Source: CS4-C045 sp964347545 (GTDB lineage: Bacteria; Planctomycetota; Planctomycetia; Pirellulales; UBA7805). From it: DNA of 6,679 nt. Below, in pieces: positions 1 through 5,851 of the stretch (positions are counted from its first letter, which is position 1; each line of letters starts with the position of its first letter). The DNA is taken from the NCBI GenBank assembly GCA_964347545.1, contig CAYFZZ010000105.1, forward strand, positions 1-6,679. Direction: 5' to 3'. Below the pieces are notes generated by a model. The model was not told the DNA's origin and made no database searches. It worked only from the letters and a program-made list of their open reading frames with translations. Made by a program: the position numbers and the translations under genes.

Positions 1-35
1 CGATGCGTGGCAGTCGACGCTGGGGGCTGGGTCAT
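1..35 (-). CDS. Start of a downstream gene, probably the next sugar ABC transporter component (partial)
   Basis: Only the first 11 complete codons are visible, reading M-T-Q-P-P-A-S-T-A-T-H, before the window ends. The ATG at 35-33 lies seven bases past the TAG of the binding-protein gene. The bases AGG at 44-42 overlap that TAG and sit six bases before the ATG, a reasonable ribosome-binding site. In transporters of this class the binding-protein gene is commonly followed by the ATP-binding subunit (RbsA/MglA type), so that is the best guess. The visible residues are too few to show any domain. The frame could also be chance. Confidence 0.42.
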   Translation of the reverse strand, partial: MTQPPASTATH

Positions 36-42
36 GGCGAAC

Positions 43-1059
43 CTATTTCAGCAGCGGAGCGATCTGGGCGTCATTCATATTTTCCTGAGTCGCCACCGCG
101 ACGCCCGTGTCGACTTCGGCGGGCACCTCTTGGCCGCGCAGATGTTCGACCAACAGCTTGACCGCCGTATAGCCCATCAGGTCGGGGTTCTGCACCACCA
201 GGGCATCCACTTCACCTTGCTCCAGCCCGCGGACCAGCAGGGGTGACGAGTCGAACCCGACGAACGTGACTTTGCCGGCCAGGTCCAACTGCCGCAGGGC
301 CAGCAGCATCCCCTCGGTGGCGTTCTGGTTGGAAGCAAAAATCCCGTTGGCCGCTTTGATCGTGTCGACCATGGCCGAGGCTTTTTCCATGGACGAGCTG
401 GTGTCGGGTCCGCCGTACTGGTTGTCCGAAACAATCTCGATGTTCGCCTCATTCAGGGCCTGCAGAGCCCCTTCCTCGCGTTTGGTCGTGCTGGCGTGTC
501 CCACCTGATGTCGGAAGACGACCACCTTGCCGTCGGCGCCGACCAGCTTGGCCAATTGGCCCCCCCCCAGATTGCCCCCCTGGAGGTTGTTGGTGGCGGC
601 AAAGCTGACGTAGTCTTCTCCGGCGGTTGACGTTTCTCCATCCAGGGCCGAATCAAAAATCACGACCGGGATATTTTGTTCGCCGGCCGATTTGACCGGT
701 CCCACCAGGGCTTTGCTGTCCAGAGGCGCCAGGGCGATGCCATCCACGCGTTCGCTGATGAACTGCTGGACCGTTTGAATCTGCCCGTCGCGGTCGTTGT
801 CTTCCGGCGGTCCTTTCCAGATCAGTTCGACGTCGAATTCCTCGGCCGCCCGCTTGGCACCGTTATGGACGCTGGTCCAAAAGCTGGCCTGCGTCCCCTT
901 GGGAATCATCGCGATCCGCAGTTGAGCCTCGGCGGGGGGCTGCTCGCCGCCGGGCGCGGCGGTGCGGCCGGTTTCGGAGGCAGGGTTGCAGGCGAATCCG
1001 GTCAGCAGCCCAAGGAGGGCCAGACAGATGGCGGGCGAGCGAAACAGGTACGGCATCAT
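43..1059 (-). CDS. Sugar-type ABC transporter substrate-binding lipoprotein (periplasmic binding protein, RbsB-like)
   Basis: This 338-residue protein would capture a sugar or similar small molecule outside the cytoplasmic membrane and deliver it to an ABC permease. A short basic start and a hydrophobic stretch (LALLGLLTGFA) lead to Cys24, so it is probably a lipoprotein, although the residue at -3 (Gly) departs from the usual lipobox. A low-complexity linker follows, then a Peripla_BP_4 fold from about residue 46. Typical signatures are IAMIPKGTQASFW, the second-strand DGIALAPLD, PVVIFDS, GIFASNQNATEG, FVGFDSS and VVQNPDLMGYTAVK. I chose the ATG at 1059 because GGAG lies six bases upstream; an in-frame GTG at 1092 would add 11 residues before the signal peptide, and a second ATG follows immediately at 1056. 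The gene probably heads an operon running leftward. The ligand cannot be read from the sequence. A run of nine G (coding strand) falls in the Gly-rich segment near residues 165-167. Confidence 0.93.
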   Translation of the reverse strand: MMPYLFRSPAICLALLGLLTGFACNPASETGRTAAPGGEQPPAEAQLRIAMIPKGTQASFWTSVHNGAKRAAEEFDVELIWKGPPEDNDRDGQIQTVQQFISERVDGIALAPLDSKALVGPVKSAGEQNIPVVIFDSALDGETSTAGEDYVSFAATNNLQGGNLGGGQLAKLVGADGKVVVFRHQVGHASTTKREEGALQALNEANIEIVSDNQYGGPDTSSSMEKASAMVDTIKAANGIFASNQNATEGMLLALRQLDLAGKVTFVGFDSSPLLVRGLEQGEVDALVVQNPDLMGYTAVKLLVEHLRGQEVPAEVDTGVAVATQENMNDAQIAPLLK

Positions 1060-1065
1060 TCGGGT

Positions 1066-1069
1066 CTCC
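1066..1069 (-). promoter_or_regulatory. Shine-Dalgarno of the binding-protein gene
   Basis: On the minus strand GGAG stands six bases before the ATG at 1059 and nine before the second ATG at 1056. It favours these starts over the upstream in-frame GTG at 1092, which is itself part of a small hairpin (arms 1089-1094 and 1100-1105). Confidence 0.6.
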
Positions 1070-1291
1070 GGTTTGAAGATCAAGATCACCACCCCCTGCG
1101 GGTGGCCAGGTCGTTCGGCGTCGGTTCAGGGCATCCGGCGTGCCAGCGGACCGCCGCGGGGACCCGTCGTCGACCCGTTCTGCTCGAGACGGTCTCCCGA
1201 TGCGGCATGCCGTCCACGCCCGTGGCCAGTATAAGACGTTCGCCGACGGAAATCACCTAGGGGGTCCCGCGGGGAAGGGGGGGGATTTGGG

Positions 1292-2755
1292 TCAGGACGG
1301 GCCGGGCCAGTGGCGAGCGACTTCGACCAGCGTACGGACCATGACCCCCGTGCCGCCGCCGTCCAGCCAGGGGAGCGGCTTGTCGGCAAACGCCGGCCCG
1401 GCCAGATCGATGTGGGTCCAGGGGACGTCGTCGACAAAGCGTTCCAGCAGTTTGGCCGCCGTAATCGCTCCTCCCCACCGCCCCTCGCCGGTGTTCTTGA
1501 TGTCGGCCACCTTGCTTCTGATCTGCTCGTCGTACTCCTCAAACATCGGCAATTCCCAGGCCGGTTCGCCGGTCGCCTCGGCGGCCTCCAACACGGCCTG
1601 GCACCAATCCTCATCGTTGCTCATCACCCCCACGACCTGTTCGCCCAGGGCCACCACGCAGGCGCCGGTCAGGGTGGCCAGATCGATAATCTTGTCCACA
1701 CCCTCATCGACCGCCACGGCCAAGGTGTCGGCCAGGACCAGGCGACCTTCGGCATCGGTATTGTGGATCTCGATGGTCGTGCCGTTGCGGGCGGTCAGCA
1801 CGTCCCCCAGCTTGTAAGCGGCCGGGCCGGTCATGTTTTCCACCAGCCCCATGAAGCCGGTCACGCTGACGGGGAGTTTCAGAGCGGCGATGGCGTGGAT
1901 CGCACCCAGGACGGTGGCCGCCCCGGCCATGTCGCATTTCATGGTCTTCATCGAGTCGCTGGGTTTCAGGGAGAGGCCGCCGGAATCAAAGGTGACCCCT
2001 TTGCCCACCAGAGCCAGGACGGGGTCGTCCGCCGGGCCGCCCCGGTAGCGGACGATCACCAGCTGGGGTTCCTGGCTGGAACCCTGGGCCACGGCCAGCA
2101 GAGCGTGGCAGCGTTCGGCCTCCAGCCGCGGACGGTCCCAGATCTCGACTTCCAACTTGGACTGCTCTCCCAGCTGGCGGGCCGCCTCGGCGAACGAGAC
2201 CGGGTCCATCTTGCTGGGCGGCTCATTGACCAGCCGCCGCGTTAAGTTCACGCTGTCGGCCAGGACCCGACCGCTGGCCAGCGGATCGCTGGGGGCGGAC
2301 CACAGCAGTTGGGCAAACGGGTAACGGCTCTTTTCCGTCTGGTACAGATCCTGCCCCTGGCAGCCGACGGCCGATCCGGCCACGGCGGCTTCGGTCACGG
2401 CGGCCGGCCATTGCGGATCGGCGTAAAAAGCGACTTTTTCCCGCTGCTTGGAGGAAAGCCGTTGGGAGGCCGCTGCCATGCACTGAAAAGCGATCGTGGG
2501 ATCCAGCGCTTCGCGAGGGCCCAGGCCGACGACCACCACCTGGCCGGCCGCCATCCCGGGGGGGGCCAGCAGCGATGTGGTACCATACCGCTTGTCGCGG
2601 ATCTCTTCGTTCTGCCGCAAGCGGCTCAACAGCCCCCCCGTCACCTCGTCCACCTCGGCCGCCGGACCCTCCGCAGCACGCTCGGTATAGATCCCCACCA
2701 CCACCGCTTCGGCGGCAACCTGGGCGACCGGCTGATCCGTGGCAACGATTTCCAT
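1292..2755 (-). CDS. pepA: Leucyl aminopeptidase (cytosol aminopeptidase, M17 family)
   Basis: This 487-residue cytoplasmic enzyme removes N-terminal amino acids, preferably Leu, from peptides using two metal ions. The N-terminal macro-like domain occupies about residues 1-160 and the catalytic domain the rest. The M17 signature NTDAEGRL is at 332-339. Metal-ligand and catalytic residues match the bovine lens enzyme with a constant offset of +2: Lys252 and Asp257 in GKGVTFDSGG, Lys264, Asp275 in KCDMAGA, Asp334, Glu336 and Arg338. The late GEGRWGGAITAAKLL segment and the end GGGTGVMVRTL are also typical, so the protein looks intact and active. I prefer the ATG at 2755 because the family usually begins just before this first beta strand. 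An in-frame ATG at 2800 would add 15 residues of unlike composition (MANRGRAPSRHTDPP). Neither start has a clear Shine-Dalgarno. The PepA family can also bind DNA as a regulator in E. coli; nothing here shows that role. Confidence 0.96.
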   Translation of the reverse strand: MEIVATDQPVAQVAAEAVVVGIYTERAAEGPAAEVDEVTGGLLSRLRQNEEIRDKRYGTTSLLAPPGMAAGQVVVVGLGPREALDPTIAFQCMAAASQRLSSKQREKVAFYADPQWPAAVTEAAVAGSAVGCQGQDLYQTEKSRYPFAQLLWSAPSDPLASGRVLADSVNLTRRLVNEPPSKMDPVSFAEAARQLGEQSKLEVEIWDRPRLEAERCHALLAVAQGSSQEPQLVIVRYRGGPADDPVLALVGKGVTFDSGGLSLKPSDSMKTMKCDMAGAATVLGAIHAIAALKLPVSVTGFMGLVENMTGPAAYKLGDVLTARNGTTIEIHNTDAEGRLVLADTLAVAVDEGVDKIIDLATLTGACVVALGEQVVGVMSNDEDWCQAVLEAAEATGEPAWELPMFEEYDEQIRSKVADIKNTGEGRWGGAITAAKLLERFVDDVPWTHIDLAGPAFADKPLPWLDGGGTGVMVRTLVEVARHWPGPS

Positions 2756-2830
2756 AGGCGGGTCTGTATGACGAGAGGGTGCTCTCCCACGATTCGCCAT
2801 TGTAGCCCCGCGGAGGGAGAGTTCCCAGGA

Positions 2831-2875
2831 GGCGGAACTGGTTCGTGCAACCCGGCAGAGGAACCGGCCTCCGCC
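2831..2875. other. Imperfect inverted repeat / possible RNA stem-loop upstream of pepA
   Basis: GGCGGA at 2831-2836 pairs with TCCGCC at 2870-2875, and CTGGTTC at 2838-2844 pairs with GAACCGG at 2861-2867 with one G-U wobble on the plus strand. This gives 13 pairs with a small internal loop and a 16-base apical loop. It lies 76 or more bases upstream of the preferred pepA start and would be in the pepA leader if transcription begins further right. No T-run follows on either strand, so it is not an evident terminator. Confidence 0.35.
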
Positions 2876-3183
2876 TGGCCCAGGGCTTGTCCTCCCCCCC
2901 TCACTCGATCGCCTCCCGGGGCGGTCCCCCCTCCGTTACCCCGCGCTCGGCCGCGACTCTTAGAGGGCCCTCGTTTTGGGGGCAGGAACAGCGGCCAGCG
3001 CCCTGGGGGCGGTCTAACACTTGCGGTCTTTCTGGGTGGCATCAACCGCGCAGCGGTGAGAGGCAACAGCCGGGGGCGGCAGCACCAGGTCAGGGAGATA
3101 AAAATAAGGATCTTCCGGGAGGTTCGTGGGTATGCGCCCCGCCACACAATAGCCGTCCCGGCGTTTGCCGATCGCCACGAAAG

Positions 3184-3223
3184 GAACCGCAGAATATCGA
3201 ATGCAGAATGCCGAATGCAGAAG
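3184..3223 (+). repeat. GAATGC(A/C) heptamer array with GAACCGCA leader
   Basis: An octamer GAACCGCA (3184-3191) is followed by four 7-bp units: GAATATC, then three of the form GAATGC(A/C), ending in GAAG. Its first 12 bases are exactly complementary to 3324-3335, the start of a similar array in the opposite orientation. The array is not part of a supported reading frame. Confidence 0.7.
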
Positions 3224-3298
3224 TCGTTTCGGCGGTTCACGGTCACTGGTGGGCAAACCGCTGTCCCTGTCCTGATCCAGCTGGGGAAACACTCCTTC

Positions 3299-3335
3299 GA
3301 CATTCTGCGGTTGGTCATTGGACATTCTGCGGTTC
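3299..3335 (-). repeat. Second GAATG-type array, opposite orientation, same leader
   Basis: Read on the minus strand from 3335, the same octamer GAACCGCA is followed by GAATGTC and CAATGAC, then by CAACCGCA and a second GAATGTC. On the plus strand this appears as GACATTCTGCGGTT at 3299-3312 and again at 3321-3334, a spacing of 22 bases. It is head-to-head with the array at 3184-3223, about 75 bases away. Confidence 0.7.
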
Positions 3336-3510
3336 TCTCTGGCGCAACGGTCCACCGCTGTTCTTGGCAGCGGATGGCCCCTGCAGAGCGACGGGCCAGC
3401 CACGAAATTCCCGGAAGAACCAAAATCAAACCGAGTCGCGAGCGCGACGGCAGGGAAGGCCGAAAGGGGGCATGCGCCTGCTGGTCCTCTTGGGACGCCC
3501 TCAGCCCAGA

Positions 3511-3536
3511 CCGGCGGCTAGCGCCTTGCCGCTCAG
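3511..3536. repeat. Small palindromic REP-like unit
   Basis: This segment reads as a GC-rich imperfect palindrome. GCGGC at 3514-3518 can pair with GCCGC at 3528-3532, and alternatively GGCG with CGCC around GCTAG. A similar GCGGCTAGCGCC core is one I associate with dispersed repeats in planctomycete genomes, which is recollection rather than something I can check here. Only one copy is in the window. Confidence 0.35.
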
Positions 3537-3567
3537 GAAAAGAGGTGCCCGACCCCGACCGGGCCCC

Positions 3568-3597
3568 CTGCTCGTCGTTCCGCCTTCAGGCGGCTCT
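3568..3597 (+). repeat. REP-like element, left arm of an inverted pair
   Basis: The core contains the palindrome CCGCCTTCAGGCGG (3581-3593 plus the preceding C), a 5-6 bp stem with a tiny loop. Bases 3572-3595 are a perfect 24-base inverted match to 3783-3806. Outside the core the match continues with one substitution on one side and one inserted base on the other. Palindromic core plus conserved flank is the layout of REP elements. No REP-associated transposase (RAYT) gene is in the window. Confidence 0.7.
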
Positions 3598-3630
3598 AGG
3601 CCCTCTATTCGCTCCCTACCTCAGGGGGAC

Positions 3631-3658
3631 CGTCGCTCAGCGATCGTCCCTCAGCGAT
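3631..3658 (+). repeat. 14-bp tandem duplication
   Basis: CGTCGCTCAGCGAT at 3631-3644 is followed directly by CGTCCCTCAGCGAT at 3645-3658, with one difference. A more decayed third copy (acgactcccagcga) may follow. It lies between the two REP-like arms. No binding protein or function can be assigned. Confidence 0.6.
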
Positions 3659-3678
3659 ACGACTCCCAGCGAGTTACC

Positions 3679-3712
3679 ACGAAGGGCACGAAGGGCACGA
3701 AGGGTACGAAGA
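3679..3712 (+). repeat. 9-bp ACGAAGGGC tandem array
   Basis: There are three full copies of ACGAAGGG(C/T) at 3679, 3688 and 3697 and a partial fourth at 3706, preceded by GTTACC. Because the unit is a multiple of three it would read as Thr-Lys-Gly repeats in one plus frame, but that frame has no support as a gene. The array lies within the interval bounded by the REP-like arms. Confidence 0.75.
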
Positions 3713-3779
3713 TGGAGGTTGAGGATTCGTCAGCCCAGCTTAGCCACCGGTGGGGAAGTCATCGTGCGCCGAGCAGGCC

Positions 3780-3810
3780 AGAAGCCGCCTGAAGGCGGAA
3801 CGACGAACAG
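3780..3810 (-). repeat. REP-like element, right arm of an inverted pair
   Basis: This is the inverted partner of 3568-3597, with a perfect 24-base core match (3783-3806) and its own palindrome AGCCGCCTGAAGGCGG. The two arms enclose about 180 bases holding the 14-bp and 9-bp tandem repeats. I find no target-site duplication flanking the pair. Confidence 0.7.
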
Positions 3811-3986
3811 GTCCGCTCAACGCCAGACCCCCGGCGAACCGCTGACAGGCCCTCTCTGGGGCAGCCCCCTGGTGCGAGCGTCCACTGCCGGTGGCCGAAA
3901 AACGAGCCGGGCGTGATCGAGGGTGGATCCTTCCTCCCGCGCTCCCGGTGTTCCATCCGGCACGCGCGGACTAAGATCAAGCGGTC

Positions 3987-5822
3987 ATGGGATATCGCAG
4001 CCTGCAAGCGTGTGTGGACGATTTGGCCCGAAGCGGGCAGTTGGTGCGGATCGAACAGGAGGTGGACGCTCATCTGGAAGTGGCGGCCATTCATCGACGG
4101 GTGTACCGAGCGGGGGGGCCGGCGGTCTACTATGCGCGGGTCCGGGGTTGCCCGTTTCCCCTGGTCAGCAACCTGTTTGGCACGATCCAGCGGGCGCGGT
4201 ACATCTTTCGCGATGCGTTGGAGGGTGTCCGCCGTTTGATCGAGGCGAAGTCCGATCCGGCCGCTCTGGGAAAGCGACCGTGGCGGAACGTGTCGGCCTT
4301 GCGAGCGGCCGTATCGATGTTGCCCAGGCGGGTCCGCACCGGTCCGGTCCTGGCGGGCACCACGACGATTGACCAGCTGCCGCAGCAGGTTTCCTGGCCG
4401 CTGGACGGCGGGGCATTTATCACCTTGCCTCAAGTCTACACGGAAGATGTCACCCGTCCCGGACTGGCCCGTTCGAACCTGGGCATGTATCGCATCCAGT
4501 TGTCGGGCGGCCAATATGCGCCGAATCGCGAGATTGGCTTGCACTATCAGCTTCATCGCGGGATCGGCGTGCACCACGCGGCCGCTCTGCGGGCCGGCGT
4601 TCCCTTTCGCGTGAACATCTTCGTGGGCGGGCCGCCCGCCATGAACGTGGCGGCGGTCATGCCGCTGCCCGAGGGATTTTCCGAACTGCGGTTCGCCGGC
4701 GCCTTAAACGGCCGCCGGGTGCGGATGATCGATCGCGGGGACGGCTTGCCCATCCACGCCGACGCCGATTTTTGTATCACCGGCACGGTCGACCCCGACA
4801 AAAAGTTGCCCGAGGGCCCCTTCGGGGATCACCTCGGCTATTACAGCCTCACACACGACTTCCCGGTCCTCCGCGTGGAAAAAGTGCTGCACCGCGCGGG
4901 GGCCATCTGGCCGTTTACCGTCGTGGGACGACCGCCGCAGGAAGACACGGTCTTCGGCCAGCTGATCCACGAATTGACCGGACCGGTGATTCCCACGGTG
5001 ATACCTGGGGTCCGTGCGGTGCATGCCGTGGATGCCGCGGGTGTGCATCCCTTGCTGCTGGCGATCGGCAGTGAACGGTACGTTCCCTTTGACGAGACGG
5101 CTCAACCGGCCGAACTGCTGACCCAGGCGAACGCCATCCTGGGACAGGGTCAGTTGTCCCTGGCCAAGTACCTCTGGATCGCCCGGGATGCCGATGACCC
5201 CCAGCTGGACATCCACCAGGTGGACCAATTCCTGATGCACATCCTGCGGCGGGTGGACTGGTCGCGGGACCTGCATTTTCAGACCTGCACCACGATCGAT
5301 ACGCTGGACTATTCCGGCGCGGGCTTGAACCAAGGTTCCAAGGTCGTGATCGCCGCGGTGGGACCCGCCTGGCGGCCGTTGCCGACCGAGGTGCCGCCTG
5401 GGCTGCGGTTGCCGCCTGGTCTTGGCGATCCGCGGGTCGTGATGCCGGGGATCCTGGCCCTCCGCGGGCCCGCCTATCAAGTGGGGGCGTTGCCGGCCGC
5501 CCTGGAGGAGACGTTTGGGGAGGGAGATACCATCGGCGGATTTCCGCTGGTCGTCGTCGTCGATGACAGCCAGTTTGCGGCCCGGTCGCTGGAGAATTTT
5601 CTGTGGGTCACGTTCACCCGCAGCAACCCGGCGGCTGACATCTGCGGGACCGGGGCCTTTACCCAGGACAAACACTGGGGGTGCCGCGGCTCGCTGGTCA
5701 TCGACGCCCGCGTCAAGCCGCACCATGCCCCGCCGCTGGAGGAAGACGCCGCCGTGGAACGGCGGGTCGATCAGCTGGCGGCCCGCGGCGGGCCGTTGTG
5801 TGGAGTGAGTGGTGAGTGGTGA
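3987..5822 (+). CDS. UbiD-family decarboxylase (prenylated-FMN dependent), long form
   Basis: The family reversibly (de)carboxylates aromatic or unsaturated acids with prenylated FMN and a divalent metal, in the cytoplasm. This copy has 611 residues; E. coli UbiD has about 497. Family landmarks in order are LPQ(Q)VSWPLDGGAFITLPQV (131-150), SNLGMYR with Asn164 and Arg169, matching the Asn/Arg spacing of the fungal Fdc1 cofactor site, HRG (His190), NIFVGGPPAMNVAAVMPLPEG (210-230), SELRFAGAL with Glu233, PEGPFGDHLGYYS (275-287), WPFTVVGRPPQED and LNQGSKVVIA. In the strand where relatives usually have two Glu (AEIVLEG) this protein has Asp261 and Thr265. An in-frame TAA at 3972 makes the ATG at 3987 the first possible start; no Shine-Dalgarno is visible. 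The last residues (GVSGEW) and the stop come from a 7-bp tandem repeat. The substrate is unknown; a quinone-pathway role (for example the MqnL step of the futalosine route) is one possibility. No UbiX partner is in the window. Confidence 0.93.
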   Translation: MGYRSLQACVDDLARSGQLVRIEQEVDAHLEVAAIHRRVYRAGGPAVYYARVRGCPFPLVSNLFGTIQRARYIFRDALEGVRRLIEAKSDPAALGKRPWRNVSALRAAVSMLPRRVRTGPVLAGTTTIDQLPQQVSWPLDGGAFITLPQVYTEDVTRPGLARSNLGMYRIQLSGGQYAPNREIGLHYQLHRGIGVHHAAALRAGVPFRVNIFVGGPPAMNVAAVMPLPEGFSELRFAGALNGRRVRMIDRGDGLPIHADADFCITGTVDPDKKLPEGPFGDHLGYYSLTHDFPVLRVEKVLHRAGAIWPFTVVGRPPQEDTVFGQLIHELTGPVIPTVIPGVRAVHAVDAAGVHPLLLAIGSERYVPFDETAQPAELLTQANAILGQGQLSLAKYLWIARDADDPQLDIHQVDQFLMHILRRVDWSRDLHFQTCTTIDTLDYSGAGLNQGSKVVIAAVGPAWRPLPTEVPPGLRLPPGLGDPRVVMPGILALRGPAYQVGALPAALEETFGEGDTIGGFPLVVVVDDSQFAARSLENFLWVTFTRSNPAADICGTGAFTQDKHWGCRGSLVIDARVKPHHAPPLEEDAAVERRVDQLAARGGPLCGVSGEW

Positions 5823-5841
5823 GTGGTGAGTGGTGAGTGGG
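5807..5841 (+). repeat. GAGTGGT 7-bp tandem repeat across a gene end
   Basis: There are four exact units at 5807, 5814, 5821 and 5828, then GAGTGGG at 5835. Because 7 is not a multiple of 3, the internal TGA occurs in all three plus frames (5813, 5820, 5827, again at 5834); the one at 5820 ends the UbiD gene. The minus strand of the array contains no stop codon. The last unit runs into the GGAGG that precedes the next gene. Confidence 0.9.
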
Positions 5842-5846
5842 GGAGG
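5842..5846 (+). promoter_or_regulatory. Shine-Dalgarno of the prepilin-peptidase-like gene
   Basis: GGAGG at 5842-5846 is five bases before a GTG at 5852. This makes the GTG at 5852 a better start than the in-frame GTG at 5837, which lies inside the tandem repeat and has only repeat sequence upstream. Confidence 0.6.
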
Positions 5847-5851
5847 GACGG

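Larger units (their letters stand above)
2756..3986. other. Repeat-rich intergenic region without a convincing gene
   Basis: About 1.2 kb separate the divergent pepA and UbiD genes. Several long open frames cross it on both strands, but they overlap one another, run into pepA antisense, and show no recognisable motif. What it does hold is a possible stem-loop (2831-2875), an inverted arrangement of heptamer arrays (3184-3335), a small palindromic unit (3511-3536), a REP-like inverted pair (3568-3597 and 3780-3810), a 14-bp duplication (3631-3658) and a 9-bp tandem array (3679-3712). An AT-rich patch at about 3100-3108 (ataaaaata) is the only promoter-like composition, with no convincing -35/-10 pair. 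The promoters of pepA and the UbiD gene should lie at its two ends, but I cannot place them. Confidence 0.75.

Noticed and set aside
1310..2245. A 311-codon plus-strand open frame antisense to pepA
   Set aside because: The minus strand carries all M17 catalytic residues in order; this frame only mirrors its codon bias.
3184..3335. Possible CRISPR array suggested by repeated GAATG and ATTCTGCGGTT units
   Set aside because: The units are 7 bp or 22 bp apart with no unique spacers of constant length, and no cas gene is present.
2641..3429. A 262-codon minus-strand open frame upstream of pepA
   Set aside because: It overlaps the start of pepA in another frame, contains the heptamer arrays as coding sequence, and shows no family motif.
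3858..3893. Possible rho-independent terminator (GGGG-CAG-CCCC and CCAC/GTGG hairpins) ahead of the UbiD gene
   Set aside because: The stems are four pairs each, and no T-run follows on the plus strand; the only run is A5 at 3898-3902, which on the minus strand lies before, not after, the hairpins.
2309..3916. A 535-codon open frame on the plus strand running from inside pepA antisense through the intergenic region
   Set aside because: It overlaps the well-supported pepA gene on the other strand, reads through the tandem and REP-like repeats, has no recognisable domain, and long spurious frames are expected in GC-rich DNA.
3951..3977. TTCCAT and TAAGAT as a -35/-10 promoter for the UbiD gene
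   Set aside because: The spacing is only 15 bases, the match is poor, and the -10 would lie ten bases from the ATG, requiring an almost leaderless transcript.
3759..4577. A 272-codon minus-strand open frame over the UbiD gene start
   Set aside because: It is antisense to conserved UbiD motifs, includes the REP-like arm in its end, and has repeat-derived residues rather than a domain.
4704..5726. A 340-codon minus-strand open frame antisense to the UbiD gene
   Set aside because: The plus strand holds the conserved family sequence throughout; the opposite frame has no motif.
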